Made by a program: the position numbers and the translations under genes. The notes beneath the pieces were generated by a model. That model saw only the letters and a program-made list of their open reading frames with translations. It ran no database searches and was not told where the DNA came from. A DNA stretch of 64,000 bases from JBOCEF01 sp050586345 (GTDB taxonomy: Bacteria > Pseudomonadota > Alphaproteobacteria > Rhodobacterales > Rhodobacteraceae), in the NCBI RefSeq assembly GCF_050586345.1, contig NZ_JBOCEF010000005.1:1-64000 (forward strand), in the 5' to 3' direction. Positions 10,001 to 17,513 of the stretch are shown in pieces (within the stretch, counting starts at the first letter, position 1; every line of letters begins with the position of its first letter).

Positions 10001-10476
10001 TGCGCGGTGGTGGACGACTTGCAGACCGGGTCGTCGCCCATCAGGAACAGCACGCCGCCCTTCTCTGCGGCGCCGACCAGCGACGCGTGCTTGATCGCGT
10101 CCATCGAGCGGTCCACGCCCGGCCCCTTGCCGTACCAGATCGAGAACACGCCCTCGACCGTCGGGTCGTCATCCGGGCCGAGCATCTGGCTGCCGGAGAT
10201 GGCGGTGGCGGCGAGGTCCTCGTTCAGCCCCGGCTGGAACACCACGTTGCGGGCGTCGAGCTCGGCCTTGGCGCGGAACAGCTCCTGGTCGAAGCCCCCG
10301 ACGGGGGATCCGCGATAGCCCGAGATGTAGCCGCCGGTATTCCAGCCGCGCTCCTTGTCCCAGTCGGCCTGTTCGAGGGCGAGGCGCACCAGCGCCTGCA
10401 TGCCGGTCATCAGGGCCTGGCCCTTGCTGACCTTGTACTTGTCGGTAAGCGATACGTTCGCGTCGAGCGGCGCCAT
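7042..10476 (-). CDS. Indolepyruvate ferredoxin oxidoreductase family protein (fused subunits)
   Basis: 1144 residues from the ATG preceded by GGGAGGACC; the longer upstream translation is not supported. This is the single-chain IorA-IorB fusion common in Proteobacteria. It has an N-terminal pyrimidine-binding region (GYISGYRGSPVGGFDQE), a thiamine-diphosphate region with FCAKF and ...WYCSGCPHNRSTKVPEGS, a two-cluster ferredoxin segment (CEGCGDCGLKSNC, then CNKDYSCVEGFCPSF), and a C-terminal gamma-type domain (GIGGTGVITVGQVLA). It oxidatively decarboxylates arylpyruvates or branched 2-oxoacids to acyl-CoA with ferredoxin reduction, for aromatic amino acid breakdown. Substrate cannot be read from sequence. 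It is a single gene, divergent from the VPLPA protein. Confidence 0.9.
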   Translation of the reverse strand: MAPLDANVSLTDKYKVSKGQALMTGMQALVRLALEQADWDKERGWNTGGYISGYRGSPVGGFDQELFRAKAELDARNVVFQPGLNEDLAATAISGSQMLGPDDDPTVEGVFSIWYGKGPGVDRSMDAIKHASLVGAAEKGGVLFLMGDDPVCKSSTTAHQSEPMLIGANVPVLFPASVHELIPLGLHGIAMSRHSGAPVGIKVVADAAESSATVSLDALRPDIQDPGPKPDCAIPINAGPGFMPFLAQEQRLHDRLRGVLDYARANKLNRETLAPTAPGKLGIIAAGKAHGDVMSGLERLGMTPQQAANSGIGVYKMSLVWPIEPEGLLEFCAKFDRVLVVEEKAPIIEDALARLLVNLPNRPLLAGKTDPTGAALLAKTGEFTPDAVAAAIACEASAAGAADLSAPPPPQLLGNAPALPRTPWYCSGCPHNRSTKVPEGSKAGGGIGCHGMSVMFDQETTEYFTQMGAEGMHWVGRYPFSGRRHMFQNIGDGTYTHSGMLAIRHAVFSKANITYKILYNDAVAMTGGQPLEDQPLPADMARQVLSLGVKKVVVVSDDPEGTKATGDWPSGPVSFHDRAEHMLVQTQLREEEGTTVLLYVQTCAAEKRRRRKRGKFPDPAKRVFINPEVCEGCGDCGLKSNCVSVKPLDTPFGTKRRIDQTSCNKDYSCVEGFCPSFVIIEGEEADPLLGKQKGVLNQAPDGLPAAPKADAEGWGAIITGIGGTGVITVGQVLAMAARLDGLHALGLDNTGLSQKNGAVSSHLQIGPKPLTGAPARIPRAGATALIACDMLTAAADDMLGLVNPKGSKAVANGRVEALPLFTRNPAARADTDALGGRLSAQLGSENVLLTDVTGLATALVGDGMGANMMLVGAACQFGALPLSPEAIEKAITLNGAAVEMNLAAFRWGRWIVADPAMVEEAAAIPAVERKAETYAEAVARWEDRLTAWGSSRWAKKFRQTLSLVEEAEEAYAPGKRELSRIAADSLGKVMSYKDEYEVARLHTDPAFKEALAKRFAPDAKISYSLAPPIMAKTDPLTGHPRKTQFGPWMEKAFGTLTKMKSLRGTPLDPFGRTEERKAERAAIGDMEEACRLVAKVLSAETEAECRELLALPQEVKGYGHVKERAMQAVAPRRDRLVSNLSARA

Positions 10477-10720
10477 GGCCGGTCCTCCCTGGGATCGGTC
10501 CGCTCCGGTCGCGCACTCCCCGCGCGCCGGGGGACCGTTGTCTGGGTCAATTGAATTCAGCCTAGGGGCGCGGGCCGGAGTCGCGCAAGGGGTCGTGCGC
10601 ATGTTAAGCGTTTCGCGCAGCGGAATTCTGCGTCGCGGCGGCCCCCTATCCCGCGCGGCGGGACGGGCTGCTATGATCGGCGGGCGGCCCGCGCCCGGGC
10701 TGCCGCCAGGGAGACCCGCC

Positions 10721-11323
10721 ATGCATGCCGCCTCCGCCTCCGCCGCCGCCGCCGTCCTTCTCGCCGCCGCCCCGGCCGGGGCCGCGGTGATCAGCCATTC
10801 GGACGAGGCGTCTTTTCTCGCCGCCGCGGGGACGGTCGAGACCTTCGACTTCACCGGCCAGCCGGCGGGCACGCCGGTGGGCGGAACCCATGCCGGGCAG
10901 GGGATGGTCTTCAGCGGCGCCGAATTCGCGGACGACGCCGCTTTCTCGGACGGCGAGGGGGTGATCGGCGCGGCCGGCGCGGCGATCGAGGTCGTGTTCG
11001 ACCGGCTGATCCACGCCATCGGCTTCGATTATCTCGGGGCGCTGACCATCGTGCTCTACGATTCCTTCGCAGAGATCGGGCGCTCGGACGATTTCGGCGG
11101 CCCGGGCGGGTCCGGCTTCGGCGGCGTCACCTCGGACGAGGGGGTGAAGCGCGTAATCCTTCTGCCCTGGCGCTCGGAGGCGGCGGCGATGCTGGACAAC
11201 ATGCGCCGGTCCACCGGGGCGCCGATCGATCCGCCGATTTCGGCCGACATTCCCCTCCCCCCCGCCGCGGCGCTGCTGGCGGCCGGGCTGGCGGCGCTCG
11301 GCGCGGTGCGGCGGCGGGGCTGA
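10721..11323 (+). CDS. Exported protein with VPLPA-like C-terminal sorting signal
   Basis: 200 residues; ATG with upstream CAGGGAGA. A short Ala-rich signal peptide (about 1-22, ending AGAA) precedes a beta-rich mature part with no recognised enzyme motif. The C-terminus is IPLPPAAALLAAG followed by LGAVRRRG: the Pro-containing motif, hydrophobic helix and Arg tail of the VPLPA-CTERM/PEP-CTERM family, thought to be processed by an exosortase or rhombosortase. The fold is similar in style to the PEP-CTERM domain proteins of exopolysaccharide producers. The role is unknown. It converges on the DUF4112 gene. Confidence 0.75.
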   Translation: MHAASASAAAAVLLAAAPAGAAVISHSDEASFLAAAGTVETFDFTGQPAGTPVGGTHAGQGMVFSGAEFADDAAFSDGEGVIGAAGAAIEVVFDRLIHAIGFDYLGALTIVLYDSFAEIGRSDDFGGPGGSGFGGVTSDEGVKRVILLPWRSEAAAMLDNMRRSTGAPIDPPISADIPLPPAAALLAAGLAALGAVRRRG

Positions 11324-11353
11324 GGGCGGGCCGGGCCGGGCGGCCTCAGCCCC
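11316..11353. terminator. Convergent hairpin spanning two stop codons
   Basis: GGGGCTGAGG (11316-11325) is perfectly complementary to CCTCAGCCCC (11344-11353). The arms contain the stop codon of the VPLPA protein on one strand and of the DUF4112 protein on the other. An economical bidirectional terminator is likely. Confidence 0.5.
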
Positions 11354-11819
11354 GGCTTTCGAGGTCGGCGCGCAGCAGGGCGGCGTTGCGCAGGTTGGCC
11401 TTCCAGGCGATGTCGAACAGGTCGCCCAGCAGCGGGATCGCGCCGATGGCGAAGTCGATCCCCCAGTTCAGGCCCATCCTGATCATGGTCGAGCGGCGCG
11501 CCCCGGCGCGGGCGGCCTCGCCCAGCATCCAGGTGGCGGGCAGCAGCATCACCGCGTCGCCGATGCCGGGGATCAAGCCCAGCAGCCCGTCCCAGCCGAT
11601 GCGGAACGGGGTGAAGGGAATGCCGAACCTGGCGTCGAGCATCCGCGCCCCCGCCTCCACCCGCGCGATGGTCTCGGCGCGGGCGGCGGCGTCGCGGTCG
11701 GCGGGCGCCGCTTTTGGGTTCCCGGCGGCGGGCGCCGCCTTGGGATGCTCTGCGGCGGGGGACCTGGCGGGGGCCTCGGCGGCGGGGGCGTTGCGGTGCA
11801 TGTCTCGCTCCGGCGTCAT
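11346..11819 (-). CDS. DUF4112 membrane protein
   Basis: 157 residues. An Ala/Pro-rich amino-terminal stretch (about 1-50, with a repeated PKAAPA element) is followed by the DUF4112 core: LDARFGIPFTPFRIGWDGLLGLIPGIGDAVMLL and GIDFAIGAIPLLGDLFD, two hydrophobic segments each ending in a Gly-Asp turn. Function is unknown for the family. It begins 10 bases after the YqaE-like gene and is probably co-transcribed with it. An internal ATG at 11801 is an alternative start. Confidence 0.8.
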   Translation of the reverse strand: MTPERDMHRNAPAAEAPARSPAAEHPKAAPAAGNPKAAPADRDAAARAETIARVEAGARMLDARFGIPFTPFRIGWDGLLGLIPGIGDAVMLLPATWMLGEAARAGARRSTMIRMGLNWGIDFAIGAIPLLGDLFDIAWKANLRNAALLRADLESRG

Positions 11820-11828
11820 GCGCGGCCC

Positions 11829-11987
11829 TCAGCGGCGCGCGATGATCCAGATCGCATGGATGAGGCCGGGGATATAGCCCAGGATCGTCAGCAGGATGTT
11901 CAGCCAGAAGGCGCCAGCGAAGCCGACCTGCAGGAACACGCCGATGGGGGGAATGATCACGGAAAAGATGATGCGGATAAGGTCCAT
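11829..11987 (-). CDS. YqaE/Pmp3 family small membrane protein
   Basis: 52 residues, two membrane helices, typical of the UPF0057 (Pmp3/YqaE) family: MDLIRIIFSVIIPPIGVFLQVG, then NILLTILGYIPGLIHAIWII. The start at 11987 follows AAAGGAGAG and gives the family's normal length. Longer upstream translation adds a Pro/Arg-rich piece without support. Relatives affect membrane potential and salt or stress tolerance. It is first of a two-gene unit with the DUF4112 protein. Confidence 0.88.
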   Translation of the reverse strand: MDLIRIIFSVIIPPIGVFLQVGFAGAFWLNILLTILGYIPGLIHAIWIIARR

Positions 11988-12244
11988 TGCTCTCTCTCCT
12001 TTGCGCCATGGCCGCACGAATGGGACGCCGCGGGGCGGGCCCCGCGCGGGCATGGACATATCGATTTGAGCGGGAAAGCCGGTCCCGCGGGATCGCTTGC
12101 GGCTTGAAACATTAACTAGTTCGCGGCAGGCGGCGGTCCAGCGGGGGCGCCGAATGGGCGCCGAATGGCCCCGGACGGGCCGGGGATGCGGCGCCGTCCC
12201 CGCCGTCCCCCCGCCGCGCCCCGGGGGCGGCGCGGGGGAGGGCG

Positions 12245-12843
12245 TCAGGCGCCGCGGGCGCGGCCCAGGGCGGCGAGGCCGCCGAGGCCGAGCAGCAGCA
12301 GCGGCGCCGCGGCGGGCAGGGGCACGTCCGACAGCCCGTCGGTCATCACGATGGTGGTCGCGATGTCATAGGCGGCGTCGGACCCGCTGAGGATGCCGGC
12401 GTTGTACTCATGGACATGCATGCCATCGATGCCGCCGTCGGTCATGTACACGCCATAGGCGCCCGATCCGGCCACGCCGGTGCGCCAGCCGCTGTCGAGG
12501 CCGATGAAGTAATATTGGCCCGGCGTCAGGGCGATCCCCGGGGTGAAGCCGTATTCCGCGACCGAGGCCGTCCCCGTCACGTCGCCGCTTTCCCACAGCA
12601 CCGTGCCGATATCCGTCCCGTCGCTGGTCGCCACGATGGCGCGGAACGCGGCGCCGTAGACCCAGAGCGTGAAGCTCTCGAGCAGGACGTCGTCGGCGCG
12701 GAACGTGCCGCCCGAGGTGTCGGCGCCGTTGGACGCGCTGAAGGTCACCGGCAGGGCCGAGAACGTGGTGTTGTCGATGGTCGAGGCGAAGGCGCGGGCG
12801 CGGCGCCGAAGACGAACGCGGCGGCGAGGGCGAGGCGTTTCAC
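12245..12843 (-). pseudogene. VPLPA-CTERM exported protein with a frameshift in the signal peptide
   Basis: The main frame reads ...AFASTIDNTTFSALPVTFSASNGADTSGGTF and ends VPLPAAAPLLLLGLGGLAALGRARGA, a textbook VPLPA-CTERM tail. Its natural beginning is in another frame. A GTG at 12843, preceded by AGGAGATCTTTC, reads MKRLALAAAFVFGAAP and then runs out of frame. The two parts join only if one base is restored between about 12790 and 12807, in a GCGCCGCGCCCGCGCC run. Either this is a sequencing deletion in a GC tract or a real inactivating mutation. No downstream start gives a signal peptide. Confidence 0.7.
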
Positions 12844-12929
12844 GAAAGATCTCCTGAAAATCGATTGATCTTCAAGGCTACCATCGCCGTCGCCGCCGGA
12901 TTTGGAAGAATGCGGCCGGGCGCGGGGCG

Positions 12930-14945
12930 TCACCCCGCATCCGGGTTGAAGTGGCCATAGATCGTCTCGGCCAGCGCCGCGCTGATCCCCTTCACCGCCT
13001 TCAGGTCCGACAGCCCCGCGCGGCTCACCGCCTTGGCCGAGCCGAAATGCGCCAGCAGCGCCTTCTTGCGGCCCGCGCCGACGCCCGGGATCTCGTCCAG
13101 CGGGCTGGAGACCATCGCCTTGGCCCGCTTGGCGCGGTGGGTGCCGATGGCGAAGCGGTGCGCCTCGTCCCGCAGGCGCTGGATGAAATAGAGGGTGGGA
13201 GAGCGGTGGGGCAGGGCCAGCGCGCCGGGACGGCCGGGGATGTAGAACACCTCCTTGCCCGCATCGCGCTCCTCGCCCTTGGCGACGCCGACCAGGGCGA
13301 CGTCCTCGACCCCGATCTCGCGCAGCGCCTCCTGCGCCGCGGAAAGCTGTCCCTTGCCGCCGTCGATCAGCACCAGGTCCGGCCAGTCGCCGCGCTCGCG
13401 GTCCGGGTCCTCTTTCACAAGGCGCGCGAAGCGGCGGGTCAGGACCTCGCGCATCATGCCGAAATCATCGCCCATGACGTCTTCGTTGCGGATGTTGAAC
13501 TTGCGGTAGCGGGACTTCTCGAACCCCTCCGGCCCGGCGCAGATCATCGCGCCGACGGCATGGGCGCCCTGGATGTGCGAGTTGTCATAGACCTCGACCC
13601 GGTCGGGGCGGCTTTCCAGCCCGAACGCCTCCTGCACCCCTTCCAGCAGCTTGCCCTGGGCGGAGCTTTCGGCCAGCCGCCGCCCCAGCGCCTCGCGCGC
13701 GTTGCGCAGGGCGTGCTCCATCAGCGCGGCCTTCTCGCCGCGCCGGGGAACCGCGATCTCCACCTTGCGGCCGCGGCGGGCGGTCAGCGCCTCGGTCAGC
13801 AGGTCGGGGTTCGACGGCTCGTGGCTCAGCAGCACCAGCCCCGGCGGCGGCTTGCCGTCATAGAACTGGACGAGGAACGCCTCGAGGATCTCCTCCGGCT
13901 CGGCGCCCGCGCCGGTGCGCGGGTAATAGGCGCGGTTGCCCCAGTTCTGGTGGGAGCGGAAGAAGAACACCTGCACGCAGGCCTGCCCGCCGTCGCAGTG
14001 GAGGGCGACGACGTCGGCTTCCTCGACCCCTTCCGGGTTCACGCCCTGCACCGACTGCACCTGGGTGAGCGCCCGGATCCGGTCGCGCAGCGCCGCGGCG
14101 CGCTCGAACTCCATCGCGTCGCTGGCCTTCTGCATCTCGGCGGCAAGCTCGGTCTGGATCTTCGTCGACTTGCCCGACAGGAACGCCTCGGCATCCGCCA
14201 CCAGCGCGGCATAGCCGTCCTCGGAGATCCGGCCCACGCAGGGCGCCGAGCAGCGCTTGATCTGGTACAGCAGGCAGGGCCGGGCGCGGTTCTCGAACAC
14301 GCTGTCGGTGCAGGTGCGCAGCAGGAAGGCGCGCTGCAATTGGTTGAGCGTCCTGTTCACCGCGCCTGCAGATGCGAAGGGCCCGAAATAGCGCCCCTTG
14401 CGCCGCCGCGCCCCCCGATGTTTGAGCACCTGCGGAAACGGGTGATCGCCCCCGAGCAGGATGTGCGGGAAGCTCTTGTCGTCGCGCAGCAGCACGTTGT
14501 AGCGCGGCTTGAGCTGCTTGATCAGGTTCTGCTCGAGCAGCAGCGCCTCGGTCTCGGTCGTGGTGGTCAGCACCATCATCGACGCGGTGGCCGAGATCAT
14601 CCGCCCGATCCGCGCCGAGTGGCCGGTGGGGCGGGCGTAGCTGCTCACCCGCTTCTTCAGGCTGCGCGCCTTGCCGACGTAAAGGACCGCGCCCTTCTCA
14701 TCGAGCATCCGGTACACGCCCGGCGCGTCGGGCATGGTCTTCAGCGCGTGGCGGATGGCGGCGGCTCCGCGCGGGCCGGCGGCGGGGGCCTCTCGCCCCT
14801 CTTCCTCGAACGAGGGGCCTGATGACGCTGCGTCCGAAACGTCCGCGCCGGACACGGATTTCGCTGCAGCGCCGAAGGGGGGCTGCTGCGCCGCGGCGCC
14901 ATTTTCAGCGCCGTTGTCGCCCGCTTCAGGCTTGCTGTCCGTCAT
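12930..14945 (-). CDS. uvrC: Excinuclease ABC subunit UvrC
   Basis: 671 residues from the ATG at 14945 (MTDSKPEAG); an extra 48 upstream codons read through promoter DNA. After an Ala/Gly/Glu-rich amino-terminal arm of about 65 residues comes the GIY-YIG nuclease (PGVYRMLDEKGAVLYVGKA), the Cys cluster CTDSVFENRARPCLLYQIKRCSAPC, a UVR helix pair (FERAAALRDRI), the RNase H-like 5' nuclease (VEVYDNSHIQG...VLIDGGKGQ) and a C-terminal helix-hairpin-helix. It makes both incisions in nucleotide excision repair. A weak SOS-like motif and a palindrome lie upstream. Confidence 0.96.
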   Translation of the reverse strand: MTDSKPEAGDNGAENGAAAQQPPFGAAAKSVSGADVSDAASSGPSFEEEGREAPAAGPRGAAAIRHALKTMPDAPGVYRMLDEKGAVLYVGKARSLKKRVSSYARPTGHSARIGRMISATASMMVLTTTTETEALLLEQNLIKQLKPRYNVLLRDDKSFPHILLGGDHPFPQVLKHRGARRRKGRYFGPFASAGAVNRTLNQLQRAFLLRTCTDSVFENRARPCLLYQIKRCSAPCVGRISEDGYAALVADAEAFLSGKSTKIQTELAAEMQKASDAMEFERAAALRDRIRALTQVQSVQGVNPEGVEEADVVALHCDGGQACVQVFFFRSHQNWGNRAYYPRTGAGAEPEEILEAFLVQFYDGKPPPGLVLLSHEPSNPDLLTEALTARRGRKVEIAVPRRGEKAALMEHALRNAREALGRRLAESSAQGKLLEGVQEAFGLESRPDRVEVYDNSHIQGAHAVGAMICAGPEGFEKSRYRKFNIRNEDVMGDDFGMMREVLTRRFARLVKEDPDRERGDWPDLVLIDGGKGQLSAAQEALREIGVEDVALVGVAKGEERDAGKEVFYIPGRPGALALPHRSPTLYFIQRLRDEAHRFAIGTHRAKRAKAMVSSPLDEIPGVGAGRKKALLAHFGSAKAVSRAGLSDLKAVKGISAALAETIYGHFNPDAG

Positions 14946-15030
14946 GCTCCCCGCCCTCCGTAAAAAGGGTAATTTTTCATCGCGCCGCGGCCGTGCAACT
15001 GTCCACGCATTCTGTGGATAACTCTGTGGG

Positions 15031-15045
15031 GAACCAGAGGCAAAC
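15031..15045. promoter_or_regulatory. Weak SOS-box-like motif upstream of uvrC
   Basis: GAAC-N7-AAAC differs at one base from the alphaproteobacterial LexA box GAAC-N7-GAAC (the form found intact in front of imuB in this window). It lies 86 bases before the uvrC start. A single degenerate site may be chance. Confidence 0.3.
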
Positions 15046-15077
15046 TTGCCTTCTCCCTGTCGCCACAAGGCTTTTTC

Positions 15078-15104
15078 TGTTTTGCACAAATCTTATGCAA
15101 AACA
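15078..15104. promoter_or_regulatory. Perfect 9-bp palindromic operator candidate upstream of uvrC
   Basis: TGTTTTGCA, nine bases, then TGCAAAACA: a perfect inverted repeat with about 18 bases between half-site centres, in an unusually AT-rich 340-base gap. No T-run follows, so it is more operator-like than terminator-like. A perfect DnaA-box match TGTGGATAA sits close by at 15013-15021. No regulator can be named. Confidence 0.45.
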
Positions 15105-15282
15105 CGTAAGTGATTGAAATTACGCAACTTTGCTTGCCCGACTAAACTGTTTGCGACCCCTGGTGACAGAATCATAACGATTTCGCGTCGGATGGGGCGT
15201 CAAGTGGAAAACCATAGCGCCTTAACCGGGTTCCCCCCTTGACGCACTGCAATCCGAAGTTGCAGCCGCCTTCATCGGCGAG

Positions 15283-16086
15283 TCACTCCGGCAGCGTCGC
15301 GTCGGGGGTTTTCCACGCCAGGTGCTGCCCGCCGTCGAGCGCCAGCATCTGCCCGGTGAAGCCGTCGGCGGCCAGGATATAGCGCAAGCCGCCGATGATG
15401 TCGGCCGGGCCCGCGCCGCGCTCGAGCAGGGTCGAGGCGCGCTGCGCGGCGAAATGCTCCTCGGACTGGCGGATGCCGCGCATGGTCGGGCCGGGGCCGA
15501 TGCCGCAGACCCGCACATGCGGCGCAAGCGCCTGGGCGGCCATCTGGGTGAAGCTCCAGAGACCCGCCTTGGCGATCCCGTAGCTGAGGAAGTCGGGGAC
15601 CGGCTTCCAGACCCGCTGGTCGATCATGTTGACGACGCAGGCGCGCGGCAGGGGCAGGCCCTCCATGCCCGGGGTCTCGTCCGGGACGGCCTGCGGGGCC
15701 TGCGCGGCGAAGGCCTGGGTCAGGGTCACGGGGGCGCGCAGGTTGGTCTCGATCGCCCGGTCCCAGCTGCGCCGTGTCAGCCCGCCGATGGCGTCGGGCT
15801 CGAAGATCGAGGCGTTGTTGACCAGCAGCGAGAGGGGGGCGCCGAGGGCCGCGGCGGCGGCGGGGACCAGCGCCTCCACCTCCATCTCGTTCATCAGGTC
15901 GGCCCGCACCACGGCGACGGTTCCGCCGCGCGCCGTCAGCTCGGCCGCCAGCGCGTCGGCGTCCCCGGTCGAGGCGTTGGCGTGGATGGCGACGGACCAG
16001 CCGTCGGCGACGAGGGCTTCGGCCATCGCGCGGCCGAGGCGCCGCGCGCCGCCGGTCACGAGGGCTGCGCCGGGGGCGATGGGCAT
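15283..16086 (-). CDS. Short-chain dehydrogenase/reductase, possibly pteridine-reductase-like
   Basis: 267 residues from MPIAPGAALVTGG, preceded by GGGAGA. Motifs: TGGARRLGRAM (nucleotide loop; the Arg pair suggests NADPH), NNAS, and YGIAK as the catalytic Tyr-Lys pair. The residues before the Tyr read MIDQRVWKP, resembling pteridine reductase/FolM rather than a classical Ser-Tyr-Lys SDR, so dihydropterin reduction is a reasonable guess. It lies 37 bases after the antiporter gene, probably in the same transcript. Confidence 0.8.
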   Translation of the reverse strand: MPIAPGAALVTGGARRLGRAMAEALVADGWSVAIHANASTGDADALAAELTARGGTVAVVRADLMNEMEVEALVPAAAAALGAPLSLLVNNASIFEPDAIGGLTRRSWDRAIETNLRAPVTLTQAFAAQAPQAVPDETPGMEGLPLPRACVVNMIDQRVWKPVPDFLSYGIAKAGLWSFTQMAAQALAPHVRVCGIGPGPTMRGIRQSEEHFAAQRASTLLERGAGPADIIGGLRYILAADGFTGQMLALDGGQHLAWKTPDATLPE

Positions 16087-16123
16087 GGCGGGGTCTCCCT
16101 GGGCTGTCTGTCTTCGGGCGGCC

Positions 16124-17083
16124 TCAGGCGAAGGCGCTGGCCGCGTAGAGGACATAGAGCGCGAGCAGCCCCGCGCCCACCGCCCGGCCCATCGTCAGCC
16201 AGCGCATCACGAAGGGCAGGAGCAGCAGCGAGGAGGCGAGCATGACCCAGAGGTCGAGCTGCAGGAACCGCTGGCCGACCTGGATCGGGGCGATCACCAC
16301 CGCCGCGCCCATGATGCCCACGAGGTTGAAGATGTTGGAGCCGATCACGTTGCCCAGCGCCACGTCCGCCTGCTTGCGGATCGCCGCGGTGACGGTGGTG
16401 GCCAGTTCGGGCAGCGAGGTGCCCACGGCGACCAGCGTCAGGCCGATGGCGGCTTCCGACACGCCCCAGTCGAGCGCGAGGCTGCGCGCCCCGTCGATCA
16501 GCAGGTGCGCGCCCAGCGGCAGGCCCGCCAGGCCGGCGGCGAGCAGCCCGAGGATCTTCCACCAGGCCATGTCCGGGTCGGCGTCCTCCAGCTCGTCCGC
16601 CAGGTCCGGCGCCGGTTCGCAGTTGCGCGCGTCGCGGCGGTGGCGGCGGGCGGCGGCGACGCTGTCCCACAGGATCATGCCCAGCATCCCCAGCAGGATC
16701 AGCCCGTGCCACCAGGTCAGCGGCCCGAGGAAGCACAGCGCGATGAAGACGATGGACCCGAAGATCATCTGCGCGAACGACCGCATCGTTTCGCAGTCGC
16801 GGTTGTCGATGGTGGAGATCAGCGCCGGCACGCCCAGCACCAGCAGCACGTTGGCGACGTTGGAGCCGACGACGTTGCCCATCGCGATGCCCGGCGCGTC
16901 CTCGAGCGCGGCCTGCACGGCGATCAGCAGCTCGGGCGCCGATGTGCCGAAGGCGACCACGGTGAGCGAGACGATCAGGGCCGGCACGCCGATGCGCAGG
17001 GACAGGGACACCGCGCCGCGCACCAGCGCGTCGCCTGCGCCGAGCAACAGCGCCAGTCCCGAGACCACGAGCAGAAAATCCAT
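16124..17083 (-). CDS. Calcium/sodium antiporter (CaCA family, YrbG-like)
   Basis: 319 residues, about ten membrane helices. Both inverted alpha repeats are visible: VAFGTSAPELLIAVQA with GNVVGSNVANVLLVLG in the first half, VAVGTSLPELATTVTA with GNVIGSNIFNLVGIMG in the second. The Glu residues in the two GTSxPEL loops bind the exchanged cations. A charged loop of about 45 residues links the halves. The start follows AAGGAG. It exchanges Ca2+ (or another cation) for Na+/K+ at the inner membrane. Confidence 0.93.
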   Translation of the reverse strand: MDFLLVVSGLALLLGAGDALVRGAVSLSLRIGVPALIVSLTVVAFGTSAPELLIAVQAALEDAPGIAMGNVVGSNVANVLLVLGVPALISTIDNRDCETMRSFAQMIFGSIVFIALCFLGPLTWWHGLILLGMLGMILWDSVAAARRHRRDARNCEPAPDLADELEDADPDMAWWKILGLLAAGLAGLPLGAHLLIDGARSLALDWGVSEAAIGLTLVAVGTSLPELATTVTAAIRKQADVALGNVIGSNIFNLVGIMGAAVVIAPIQVGQRFLQLDLWVMLASSLLLLPFVMRWLTMGRAVGAGLLALYVLYAASAFA

Positions 17084-17227
17084 GCAGCTCCTTCTCGCGG
17101 CCGAAACCGCGGTCGCTTGCCCCCCTTGGACGCCGGGGCGGGGCGCCGGAGGTCTTATATAAGGCGGGATTACGGTTTGTGAACGGCAGGGCGCGGATGA
17201 CGTCGCGGCGATGCGCGCCGCCCGGGG

Positions 17228-17422
17228 TCAGCCCCTGTCTTTCCCGCCGCAGGGGCACCGTGCGCCCGCCACGATCCACGCCCCGCAATCGGGGCAGCGG
17301 GCCGCCTCGGCCACGCCCTTGCGGGCCTTGCCGCCCCCGGTCTTCTTCCTGCCCCTGCGCCCGAACACAAGGCCGAGCGCGGCCATGACGACGAGGAACA
17401 GGATGGCCAGCTTGGCGATCAT
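17228..17422 (-). CDS. Small membrane-anchored zinc-ribbon protein
   Basis: 64 residues. One N-terminal membrane helix (about 4-21), a Lys/Arg-rich linker, and a four-Cys cluster CPDCGAWIVAGARCPCGG that should bind zinc. GGGGAGA precedes the ATG. It lies between sppA and the antiporter on the same strand. Related short proteins are annotated as hypothetical. The function is unknown. Confidence 0.7.
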   Translation of the reverse strand: MIAKLAILFLVVMAALGLVFGRRGRKKTGGGKARKGVAEAARCPDCGAWIVAGARCPCGGKDRG

Positions 17423-17513
17423 GATGCGGCGTCTCCCCCATCGGCGCGGGCCGCGGGGGCGCGCCGGATCATGCGGCGCGGCGCGGGGCTGTCCCCGGCC
17501 GCGCGAGAATGGC

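Noticed and set aside
15013..15021. Replication origin at the DnaA-box match
   Set aside because: Only one exact box, no cluster, and no dnaA, dnaN, parAB or hemE nearby.
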